Positions 54,221-64,000 of a DNA stretch of 64,000 bases are shown in pieces. The notes under the pieces are model-generated. The model saw only the letters and a list, made by a program, of their open reading frames with translations. It ran no database searches and was not told the origin of the DNA. Made by a program: the position numbers and the translations under genes. How positions within the stretch are numbered: position 1 is the first letter of the stretch; every line of letters starts with the position of its first letter. Location: contig MU404091.1 of assembly GCA_022695795.1 (NCBI GenBank), forward strand, positions 124,001 through 188,000. The letters run 5' to 3'. Origin of the DNA: Biscogniauxia marginata (taxonomy: Eukaryota > Ascomycota > Sordariomycetes > Xylariales > Xylariaceae).

Positions 54221-56475
54221 TTAGCTAGATCCAGACCCGCCTTCGCCGTTCCCTCTCGGCCCCGGGTTCGTGCCGTCTAATAGCAACTTAGGCTTGATAT
54301 AATCCTCATCAAGTTGCCGGAACAATGCTTGGGGATCATGGGAAGTAAATAGCTGCCGGAATGCTGTCCTAGCAGAGACTGGTGCCACATTTCGATGCCC
54401 CGATGTTGGGTATGAAAATACACCCTCTTCTTCGGAACCACCACTAGGGGTAAGTATCGGACTTGCTTTACTCCGCGGTGATCTATGCGCCGGAGGTGGC
54501 AGATCTGAAATGTCAATGTCGCTTCCCAGATCAGAGTCTGTTATGTTACCGGGATTGCCCAGCAACTCGGCCCGCTCCACCTCGTCAGTTGCGGCTTGGC
54601 GTGATGCCTTGCGACTTAGGCTTCCCGTACGTGAAGTGGGAAACGATGGTGACCGATGGCCGGACACATAGCTTCCTCTCTCCGGTCCCGTGTTGCGACT
54701 GCCATTTCCAGTATCAACTGGATCCATACGCACCGCACCATTCCTACTCCGCGGGTTGTACCCAATGCCGGTCCCAGATCGCTTATAGTAAGACCCGCCA
54801 GGGGCTGCTTCGATATCAAACTCATCATCACTATCCACCTCCTCGACAACTCCTGTTCGGATACCTAATATCTCAAGCATCCGCGCTGTTGTACCGCCAA
54901 AGATGATTACAGTGAGCACGACGACAACAAGGACGGTAGCTTTGAGGGCATATGAATTCTCTCCGGATAAAAGAGCCGCCAACGCCACACCAACGGCCCC
55001 CCGAAGGCCGGCCCAGAAAAGCATCGCCTGGTAGCTGTAAGGTAGCTCGTCGCTTACCTCCCTGCCTTGGCGGCGCGCTCGGTAGTGATGGAACCAGTTA
55101 ATAGCTTTCGATAGTGGAAAGACAGCGACCCATCTTGCGGCGCAGACTGCGATTACAGTGACAATAATCAAGAGGGGTTGAAACTGGAGCTCGTTATCTG
55201 TGAATAGTGACAACCCAAGGTAGATGAAGATAAAATTTTCAGACAGCTGGGCCAAAATTTGGAAGAAATATTTGGTACTAAGCTGGGTCCGCCGGGACAT
55301 ATTAAAGTAGGCGTAGTGCTTGAGGGTGATACCGCAAAATAGCAAAGACACAATGCCTGCTCGGTATTTAGCCAAATACTCCCCGATGCTTATTGGAATA
55401 GAACGCGCACATACCTGACATTCTCACTGCTTGCGAAAAGAAATAGCTCGCATAGGTGATCAAGACTATCAAGCATGTCTCAATCTGCGGGTATCGCCTC
55501 ACGTAGGTGAACTTTAATACAAGAGCAGTGCCGACACCAACGGCTACCCCAATTACCAAGCTGCCGAAGAAGTTGAGCAGAAAAGTGCCTATACCCCCAA
55601 TGAAACTAATAATGCCGTAGGATTTCGCAGCATCGCTCTTGTACTTCTGTGCCGTCTCGAATATGACGATCGCGATAGCATCGTTCAGGATAGACTCGCC
55701 AAAGATGACGGTATATAGCTTCGGATCGACCTTGTAGGTATTGAAGATGGCGAGAATAGTGACAGGGTCGGTGGCGGACAAGGTTGCGCCGACGGAGATG
55801 GCATCGTTAAAAGTCATGGACAAAGGCTCCAGGGGTAGCTGGATGTACAGCCACAGCAACAGTCCAATGACGACGGCGGACAGGAATGTGCCGGCAAAAG
55901 CAAAGACCAAGATGGTACCAATATTTCGAAAGAAGTTGGCTTGATGCAGCTCGTATCCCGAGTTTAGGATAATGGGCGGTAGAAGGAGGTTGAAGAAGAT
56001 CTGGTAATCGAAGCTCACGAGCTGTCGGATAGAGGAATCGGTGCTCACTCGAAGAATCAACCCCACCGTCATTCCTGATGACTTCAGTCAGTACGTATTC
56101 GTGTGCAGGTGTCAGTGCGACCCACCGGCAAAGATGGAGATGACGGTCTCGTGGATGGCCTGTACCTTCTTCTGCTGGAGCATGTAGCTCGTGAAGAAGG
56201 CAATAATCAGGAGCACTATGGAGATAAAGAGCGCCAGTGACGAGAATACCTCCTTTTCACCCGAGTCGGTGTCTGTTGCGGCTTGTCAGATCGCAATGGC
56301 GGGGGAGGAGTTGACGGTGGATCAAGTACCATCGGGATCTGTCTCTTCATCGGCGACTCGTCCTTTGTGCGGCGGGCAGCAGTTAGTAAAAGCTGGATGC
56401 TAGAGAAGATGGGTATCGCAAACGGGAGGACATACTGGCAAGCTCCATTGCGGAGCTGGCGATCTCGGGCAACAT
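54221..56475 (-). CDS. NHX1: Na+(K+)/H+ exchanger, NHX1 type (CPA1)
   Basis: Endosomal/vacuolar cation-proton antiporter that sets organelle pH and salt tolerance. Minus-strand exons are 56475-56436, 56362-56330 (33 bp), 56272-56126, 56074-55415 and 55356-54221, all in phase, giving about 671 aa. Family marks are EKEVFSSLALFIS, the amiloride-site motif FFNLLLPPIILNSGYE (about 100-115), ATDPVTILAIF, GESILNDAIAIVIFE with the ion-binding Asn-Asp at 204-205, and FWAGLRGAVGVALA. Ten or more hydrophobic segments are followed by a long acidic/Ser-rich tail. The N-terminus is the least certain part: ATG 56475 is the simplest choice; an upstream ATG near 56613 with one more intron is possible. Divergent from the sugar transporter. 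Confidence 0.9.
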
Positions 56476-58021
56476 GCCGGCGACAGTGTTGCTGGTCTCG
56501 CCCGGTATAGATAATGGAATCACAACCCTCACTCAGGTGGGATACTGGTGCTTGAGCGATAAGTACGTCGTCTGCTCGGATCGGAGCAATAGGAAGGCGG
56601 CGTGCGGAGGCATCAATTGCGCAAGACCATGAGGTAGTCACACGATGCGATGGGAAAGACTAGGTAGGTGATGGGATCAGGTAAGGCAGATGGGTTTTGG
56701 AGTTGGGAAGTTTTTTTTCCTTTTTCGAAGTCGACAGCTTTCCTCTATGCGGTTTTTGGCAGTTACTCGCAGTCAAGAGACTGAGAGAAGGAACCGACGC
56801 GCAGGCGACCGACCCACTCTGCCCACTGTCTAGCCTAGTCGAGAGTAATAGCTTTCTTAATCCCTGCAGCAGCCATTGCTAGGCCAGCCGTATAGCCGTA
56901 CCTGCTAGGCACTGTACATATGTAGTATCCTACATGACCTAGGTATATTGGTATATTTCTCTTCGCCGTGGCTGAAACTTATTTGACGTTAGGTGTCTTG
57001 TTTTAATATTTTGTTCTCATCATGAGCAAGTTATCGCCTTTCAGAAATTAACATGCACATCGAAATCTATAGAAGCCAAGTAGGAGATGAGGAGCACATA
57101 TAACTGCCTATCTACAGTACCGTCAAGTACATACGTACACACCGAGTAAGGTACTGCTCAACTTATAAACTACAAGGTCGAGGTAACGTCAATGCTGTCA
57201 CGACTTACACGATACAGAGGTACGTACCTGCCGCTGTGGGCCAGATTTCGTAACACGTAAAGTTTCCCTCATGGGGGCTTCCATCTGATCCGAGCAGAGC
57301 TCCAGTGTTCTGCAGCTGTCTGGACCCGACGATCGGGGTTTGGGAAGCTCCGCTATTGGAAATGGAAATTCGAGGACGATACTTCTGATGCAATGCGACT
57401 GCTCTCGTAAACTCTCCTAATTATTTTATCACGACTCGTCTAAAGAAGCCAACATGCCACTAAATCCTGTGCCATTTCCCGGTTATTATAAATTACCACC
57501 TCTTCCTGTTTGTACCTTCCATTCTGCCAACAACATGTGTCTGTCTACCTACATACATGTAGTAGGTAGGTACATGTAGGTACCCTAGGTACCCTACGTC
57601 GTGCTGTATTCTCCCGTCCGTGTCTCCCAAGGTCGTGGACTTTGCGCCAGGGCTTTAGCGTCAGTGTCATATCTCGAAGGCGCCTTGTTTCAGTACTTTG
57701 TAGCCTTGTTAGGTACTTTGTCTACATCTTCCATCCATCCATCCCTTCTTGTACCTGCAGTCTCGTGATTGTTAAAACTTCCCCCGTGACGAAACCCTTA
57801 CCGATCCTGCGATAAGCTCTTGCAACCATCATTCCTACTGTCTCTTCAACTTCACACAACACGACTATGATATAATCGCTTCTTGCCTGCAACCGGTTGG
57901 GGAACATCCGCGCTACCAATCCAATACACGCAGAGTTGCGAACATATCTAGCTAAGGGATGCAAGATAGATCTTGCAAAAACCGAACAATCCCTTAGGAA
58001 GCGATCACAGCCAATTTCCGC
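56476..58021. promoter_or_regulatory. Divergent promoter region, exchanger and sugar transporter
   Basis: 1.55 kb shared by two outward-facing genes. Contains an ACCTAGGT palindrome (56937-56944) and a dense TAC/GTA block at 57546-57597 with two GGTACC sites. A C/T-rich stretch near 57600-57960 is probably the transporter's leader. No gene recognised. Confidence 0.6.
57546..57597. repeat. TAC/GTA palindromic repeat block
   Basis: About 50 bp of TACC, TACA and their complements. It includes TACATGTAG and two GGTACC sites (57579-57584, 57589-57594) around CCTAGG, a highly self-complementary cluster. Confidence 0.8.
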
Positions 58022-60187
58022 ATGACCTCGTCATCGTCCTCTTCCTCCTCTTCCTCCTCGTCGAGCTCCTCCTCCTCGGATCGCGATCCTTCGCCTGTTC
58101 GCCATAGCGAGCACTCGGCCGATCCGAGCCATAATGCTAGCCCTTTACCTTCTGGAAACCCGCTGGGACATCTCACGACGGGCTCCATATCAGATGTCGT
58201 TACTGAAGATTCGCCCCTCCTATCTCCCGTAGGGGATGATCAGGATTATCTGATCGGGAGACGTGAGGAATATGAGGACCACGACGACTCGCAGACAACG
58301 AAGAGCATCTGGTATCTTATACTTTTGACCATCAGCATAGGAGGCCTTCAGGTTGCTTGGGCCGTCGAGCTCTCTAATGGCTCGCCGTATCTCCTGTCTC
58401 TCGGGTTGAGCAAGTCTCTCATGGCTCTTGTGTGGATTGCCGGTCCCATTACCGGAACCTTGGTCCAACCATACATTGGCATGCTAAGTGATAATTGTAG
58501 AGTTTCTTGGGGAAAACGCAAGCCCTTCATGCTTATCGGAGCTGCCGCTACCGCATCAGCGCTGATGTTTCTTGCCTGGATCAAAGAGATCGTCGGAGGC
58601 TTCCTGGCCCTATTTGGAGCTGATCCTGAGTCGCATGGCGTGAAAGTGACTATCATTGTCGTCGCTGTCATCTGGATTTACGTACTAGATGTTGCTGTCA
58701 ATACAGGTGCATATCCTAACCCCATTACTTGTGCTGTCTACGTGATATAAGTACTAACGCATTACAGTCCAAGCATCCATCCGGGCTTTTATTGTTGACA
58801 ATGCACCATCCCATCAGCAAGGTGAGTTATTTCTAGTGGATGTTTTAGGGACTATATATTAAACCTGGGTATAGAACTTGCGAATTCCATGGCCAGCAGG
58901 TTCGTAGGTGTCGGCAACATCATTGGCTATGTCGCCGGGGGTATCGACCTCCCTAAGTATGTCTGGTGGTTCGGAGCCACGCAATTCAAGGATCTGTGCG
59001 CCATCGCCAGTATATTCCTATGCTCTACGGTACTGTTAAGCACTATAGCCATTCGTGAGCGAAATCCCCAGCTCGAAAGCCGCCCTGCTGAGGGTCAAAC
59101 TGGTATCGCCTCCTTTTTCGTGAAGATATTCGCCTCAATCAAAAGATTACCACCGCAGATCCGGAAAGTCTGCGTTGTACAATTTTTTGCATGGGTTGGA
59201 TTCTTCCCTATGCTGTTCTATACTTCTTCTTATATCGGCGAGATATATGTCGAGCCGTTCCTAGAAGAAAACCCACATATGTCTCCGGATGAGCTAGACA
59301 AGCTCTATGAGGATGCGACTCGAGTCGGCACTTTCGCTCTCCTCATATTCGCCATCACTAGTCTAGCAACAAATGTTCTACTTCCTTTCTTTATCGACCC
59401 GACCTATGATAATAATCCCGTCGTTAACGCCACATCTAGAGAAGCGCCGGGGGCAATCAAGGACAGTACATCCGACGGAAAGACGTGGCTAAATCGTTTG
59501 GTCATCCCCGGATTTACTCTCAGGAGGGCGTGGTTATTGTCCCACTTGCTCTTTGCAGGGTCGATGTTCTGTACCGTGCTTGTCCGGAAGGTTGAAGCTG
59601 CGACGATCCTTATCGGCCTTGTTGGCATCACCTGGGCCTTGACTCTTTGGGCACCTTGGGCCATCATCAGTGCGGAAATCAGCCGTCGCGATGTCTTGTT
59701 TCGAGCTCGCAAGCAGCAATTGAGATCGATGGGTCAAGATCAGTCATCAGACGGTTCTAACTCTGCCGACGCATACTTTGAACCGGAACGACGTCTGCAA
59801 GACCAGGAAGACGAGCCAGATCAAGCTGGTGTCATACTTGGTATCCACAATATGGCCATAGCATCACCACAGATGATTGCAACCTTGGGCTCCAGCATCA
59901 TATTCCGAATCTTTCAGAAACCGAGGGGTGTGCCTGGTGATCATAGTATCGCTATCGTTTTAGCTTGTGGAGGGTTCTTCGTCCTCATTGCGTCGTATTT
60001 CGTTCATCAGATTCAAGATGACAACTCTATACCGGCCAGCGCGATCTATGCTGCGGAGCAGGGTGACGCTTTAGTTGTTGAACCTGACGTTCCACGTAGG
60101 AAACATAGTGTAGATGAGCCACGCGCCAGCATGGAACGAGCAGCTGTAGCTAGAAACAGCAGTTTTGGTGCTGGCCTAGAATATTAG
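58022..60187 (+). CDS. Sucrose/alpha-glucoside proton symporter (GPH/SUT type)
   Basis: Major-facilitator sugar symporter of the glycoside-pentoside-hexuronide type, related to fungal Sut1 and plant sucrose carriers. Exons 58022-58706, 58768-58821 and 58875-60187, in phase, give about 683 aa. The N-terminus has 17 consecutive Ser (residues 3-19) before a long acidic cytosolic region. Then come ISIGGLQVAWAVELSNGSPY (first membrane segment), the SUT loop SWGKRKPFMLIGA, AFIVDNAP (a conserved RAxxxD-type site), FAWVGFFPMLFYTSSYIGE and a large central loop. Ends with a cytosolic tail. The sugar (sucrose, maltose or similar) is inferred from family. Adjacent and parallel to the GH131 gene; divergent from NHX. 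First ATG in frame. Confidence 0.9.
58028..58078 (+). repeat. Poly-serine coding tract
   Basis: Seventeen Ser codons (TCG, TCA, TCC, TCT, AGC mixed) at the N-terminus of the sugar transporter. Codon mixing argues for selection on, or long age of, the peptide rather than simple triplet slippage. Confidence 0.9.
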
Positions 60188-61142
60188 GTTTCTCAATGGG
60201 GTGTACAGACTGTTCTACGGGTGAGGTTCTCATTCCCTTGCTATAGGTCATGTAAGTTCTCGTGCCTGCAACTGCATTTAAGAAGGCAAACCATGTAGAG
60301 TATGTTTCGTTGGAAGCAATAATAATAATACTATAAGCTGGTCGATACGTGTTATCATGCCCTAACCTTGACTCCGACTGCACGGTATTTTTGTCCCGGC
60401 TTATTGTTGCACTATACACCTAAGCAAGTGAACCCTTGGTGGAGTCGAGCGGCTACGAATGCCTCTATTATACACGTAAATCGTCAAATGCATACCCATC
60501 GTCTTGAGCCCCTCAAGGTTAATCAAAGACCTACTAGATGCTAGTAATCTACAGTCCGGCGACTAAGGAACAATTCATCTAAATAATATTACATCTCAAG
60601 ATATGATCCCCCTGGGGTATAGCAGAAACACAGCTCCAGCTCCAGCGAGCTGCACACTTGTGCTTATAGGCTAAATTCAACGACGACTCATCTCCGCTAC
60701 CAGCAATTAACACGATAGACTAGGTAGGGAATTTCAGTCGGAGGCTCCTATCCGCACTACCTTACGATATAAGTCTTCCACTGGCAAAACCCCCCCCTGC
60801 GACGGTCCGCCCTGCCTCCTCGATATTGGGTCTAGCCTGGACCTGGACCACCTGAGCAATCAAATCCGGATGGGGAGAGTAAAGCAATAATCATGCAGTG
60901 CCGTTCTCTGGCTACTCTTTCAAAATATGTTGGATCTGCCCGCGTAGGGGCAGATATATGACCCACCGGATATCCTCCCTCAGACACCTAAGTTTGCACC
61001 GTTGCTGTGCCGGGGCTCGTCTTCTTCTGCTTAACACATTATAGACAGATCGTGGTTATATTCGATTTAGAACTCATTGCCCACTTTCAAGTCTCCCTCG
61101 CATCTCGAAATCAACGACCCCCCCCCCCACAATCTCGGCAAG
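60188..61142. other. Intergenic region, transporter to glucanase
   Basis: Transporter 3'UTR followed by the glucanase promoter. There is an AATAAT run near 60318-60330, CTCCAGCTCCAGC near 60634-60650 and a C run near 60790. No gene is recognised. Confidence 0.6.
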
Positions 61143-62531
61143 ATGAAGACTACGCTCCTCACCACCGCTCTGGCGCAGCTCGCCAACGCAGCTGTTATCT
61201 GGGACGGCAGGTTTAACGATCTGGGTACCTCGGCAGACCTGAACAAGTGGTCGTGGGCTAACCAGGTCGGACCATACCGTACGTGATATGAACCCAAGGG
61301 TCGTTTGTTGTTTACTTTCTCGAAATGCTTCTTCAGGTGGCGGAGCGTCTCCTGCTCAAACCTATATTTCTTACAAACATCAAATGTCTCTCCCTCTGTC
61401 TCGTGTGAAAGAGACGATACAGAAATTTCGGCACCACGGAACTTTTTTTTTCAGAACGAAAAAATGAAATGCTAAATTGCATCTTTATAGAATACTATAT
61501 CCACGGGTCCGGGACAGTCGACAAATACGGTACGTTACATATTCGATAGTCAATTATCCCTCGCCCCTTTTCTCTTTGTCGGAGGGTAGTCTGGGACTAT
61601 CTATTTAAGATAATGCTCGGAGCGTATGAAAGTGGCGGAGGATTAAGAAGATAACGCACATCCTCTCAGCCTAACAATCTCGGAAAGAAATAGAAGGAAA
61701 GAGAGAGAGAACATATACTAACGTCCTCCCCCCTTTTCGTCCCCGCACAGTCAACTTCTCGCCGGACTACAAGAACCCGGCGGACGCGGTGTCGAAGCAG
61801 GGGGCCAAGTTCACGCTCGACGGGACGGCGTTCTGGAACGGGCAGAACATGCGGCGCACGGAGCTGATACCGCAGACGACGGCGGCGATCAACAAGGGGA
61901 AGGTGGCCTACCACTTCAGCCTGATGCGCTCCGACACGAACGCGCCGAGCGCCGCGCGCGAGCACCAGATCTGCTTCTTCGAGAGCCACTTCGTCGAGAT
62001 GAAGTACGGTTGGATCTCGGGCGAGCAGGGGGCCGAGAACCCCAACCTCCAGTTCATGGTCTCGCAGGGCTCGAAGTGGAAGACCGAGTGGGCGCCGAAT
62101 GTCTGGCACAACGTTGCTTTCGAGATTGTGAGTTCCTACCGCCTGGTTTATTTGATTTTTATAAGTCTTGGGAGTCATTAAGAAGGGGGGGGGGGGGGGT
62201 GGTGAGGTGGAAATAGGTAATGATATATGGAGATAACGGGGGAAAAACCCGAAGGGGATCAGAAAAAGCTAACCAGAGCGGCGGATACGCTCGCTCTCTA
62301 TAGGACTTCAGCAGCAACACCGTCGGCTTCTGGCACTCGGAAGGCGCTGACCCGCTGGAACGGGTTGTCGCGCCCGTGTCGGCGTCGACGTCGTCCAACG
62401 GCGCCGACTGGCACCTCGGCGTGCTCGAGCTGCCGCGGTCCGGCTACAGCGACGGCACCGAGGACTTCTACTTCTCCGGCGTGTACATCGAGGACGGCGC
62501 GGTGACCACCGAGATCGGTGGCCCAGGTTAG
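61143..62531 (+). CDS. Secreted GH131 beta-glucanase
   Basis: Extracellular glycoside hydrolase of family 131, which acts on beta-1,3/1,4/1,6-glucans including cellulosic and cell-wall glucans. Exons 61143-61278, 61501-61539 (39 bp), 61751-62127 and 62304-62531 give about 259 aa. A signal peptide of about 16 residues (MKTTLLTTALAQLANA) is followed by AVIWDGRFNDLGTSAD, WSWANQVGPYQYYIHGSGTV, and WNGQNMRRTELIPQT, marks of the catalytic beta-jelly-roll. Length fits a single catalytic domain without a binding module. Introns of 222, 211 and 176 bp are unusually long here, and exons 3-4 are very GC-rich. The stop at 62531 overlaps a possible GTTAGT donor (62527); splicing to 62604 would change only the last residues and end at 62611. 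Substrate specificity is inferred from family. Confidence 0.9.
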
Positions 62532-64000
62532 TTTAACTTGACTTAGTTGCCCGCCGTTACGATATACTTCTAGCAAAAGGACTGATGTTCACGTTTTCTA
62601 TAGCTTCGTAGGATGGATGGGACGACTCGGTTCGGGGGTGGGAAAAAGGGGGGGTAAGACCGAGGGCTGGGATAGGACCCGTGGCTGGGCCTTGAAAGGA
62701 TGGGTCGGGAGATAGGTAGGAATAGTAGGGAGTATAGTTCTAGGTCATCTATCTCTGCAACATCCTGGGAACACCGAAGCGTATAGCTCAGATTCCCGTT
62801 CACGATACCTTTTTATTACCAAAGCCAGCACCAATGGCTAGTTTACTTCCTATGTGCTGTATATAAGTGCCCGAGCCACGCCATTGTGAGACTGGTTAGA
62901 CAAGAAGAACCTCATTGCTGCCGTAGAATGGCTGTTTATAGGTATGATTGCCGGCACCTTCGGCTTTCGATAATTATACTCCCCAGATTTATACTTTAAG
63001 GGTCTCAGGCGTATGGTCTTTCAGGGTGAGTCTCTTCCAGCCTTTTCTCTAGAATTGATGGCGGGTGACCTCCTGCAATTGATATGGTAACTCGGATAGC
63101 GGACAGTTAACAAGACATGGAAGTGAATTTGGGGTTGAATAGGCGTCATCAAGACTGGAGCGTTGCCCATTATAAAATCAAGAATATAATCGACTTTCGG
63201 GGGGCCGTCAATTGACATTTTATGTAAGACCAAACTCAAACTTAGCTTAACCTAGGTGGGCACTTTAGCTTAAGAGTACAGTAAGTTCAGAACATTATTA
63301 AAGTTCAACGGTCTAGGTTAGCTTAATCAGGTCATTCGGGGCCGTTGGGCAGATGCTGAAACAGCCTAGATTTCGTGCGAGTCGCGTTATGTTGGCAGTG
63401 GCGAGCGACATGAGATGCACATGAGATGCAGGTGAGCAGGAGGTTGCTAAGGAACAGTACCTACCTACTCTTTTAGCTTCCGGCGATGTAGCCAAGGTTC
63501 GGGGATTTACACGATGGCTGAATTCGATCGTGCATTATTTTCTTCTAGCGTAGAAGCCTGTTGCACAACATCCCTCTTCCTTTCCTTTTTTCCCTTTTCT
63601 TTCTTATTTACCTAGGTACACATCATTCTTATTGACAACATGGTGATACCAAAACAAATGTTCAGCATAGTGTAGGAATGCGAAGCCATTGTTTATTCTA
63701 TGTAGCATACGAGCATGTACAGACTAGTGTGCTTAGTGTAGACTTGATCCTCGGTCTTTGGAGAACCAGGAAACCTATTTTTAGGTGGGTGGAAGGGGAG
63801 GCACTGCCAGTCATCAGCAAGCCAAGTTCCAGGTCCAGCCAATCCCATCGAGCTGTGGCATGGAGCCTTGTGTGGTCTGGTGGGGCCACGCGGGACTTGA
63901 ATACGATCTGGATATCAAATACAATGCATTAGGTACACACGTAAATGTGGGCACATTCTACCACACAAGTTTTTAGCGGCACATGTAGTTTAGTTCGTTC
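62532..64000. other. Right-end region without a recognised gene
   Basis: Glucanase 3' flank, then AT-rich DNA with two ACCTAGGT palindromes (63250-63257, 63610-63617), a TC-rich stretch at 63566-63605 and a tandem ACATGAGATGC duplication near 63409-63430. Open frames here are short and without motifs. Confidence 0.55.

Noticed and set aside
57994..58188. Acidic minus-strand frame with long Glu/Asp run
   Set aside because: It is the complement of the poly-serine coding tract of the sugar transporter.

Overview
This is a nuclear chromosome segment of a filamentous ascomycete (Pezizomycotina). A Sordariomycete is the best guess, but the lineage is not proven by the sequence. The evidence is: genes split by short GT..AG introns (most 50-60 bp) with CTRAC-type branch sites; a typical filamentous-fungal gene set (DUF2841/YDR124W-like protein, GH131 glucanase, DUF1749 hydrolase, Ycf1-type ABCC pump, Ark-type kinase); an intron-containing tRNA-Ala; and intergenic DNA rich in homopolymers, microsatellites and the palindrome ACCTAGGT. 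There is no operon structure. The window shows no biosynthetic cluster, CRISPR array or intact transposon.

Layout. 35-2175 (+) GPI10-type GPI mannosyltransferase. 3056-5703 (-) cullin-4, convergent with it. 5704-7068 divergent intergenic with an AT-rich palindromic island. 7069-12264 (+) Ycf1/MRP-type ABC transporter. 12265-24465 is about 12.2 kb without a convincing intact gene, perhaps with a decayed minus-strand gene near 16.7-17.8 kb and a long pyrimidine-rich leader for the next gene. 24466-26504 (+) DUF2841/YDR124W-like nuclear protein. 26505-33520 is another 7 kb gene desert. 33521-35396 (-) cytochrome P450 with one problematic splice junction. 36682-37716 (-) DUF1749 alpha/beta hydrolase. 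38085-41368 (+) TTI1. 45859-47826 (+) amino-acid permease. 49298-52627 (-) Ark/Prk/NAK kinase. 53632-53717 (+) tRNA-Ala(UGC). 54221-56475 (-) NHX-type Na+/H+ exchanger. 58022-60187 (+) sucrose/alpha-glucoside GPH transporter. 61143-62531 (+) secreted GH131 beta-glucanase.

Functionally the window is a mix. Housekeeping genes cover GPI anchors, CUL4 ubiquitin ligase, the TTT complex that matures PIK-related kinases, endocytic actin control, and vacuolar/endosomal ion and conjugate transport. Nutrition genes are the amino-acid permease, the sugar symporter and the beta-glucanase. The last two are adjacent and co-oriented, a plausible plant-polysaccharide uptake pair. The unusual parts are the gene deserts, the dispersed ACCTAGGT palindromes, the AT-rich inverted repeat, and several fragile splice decisions. 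All exon models were assembled by hand from splice sites, reading phase and family motifs. No similarity search was run.
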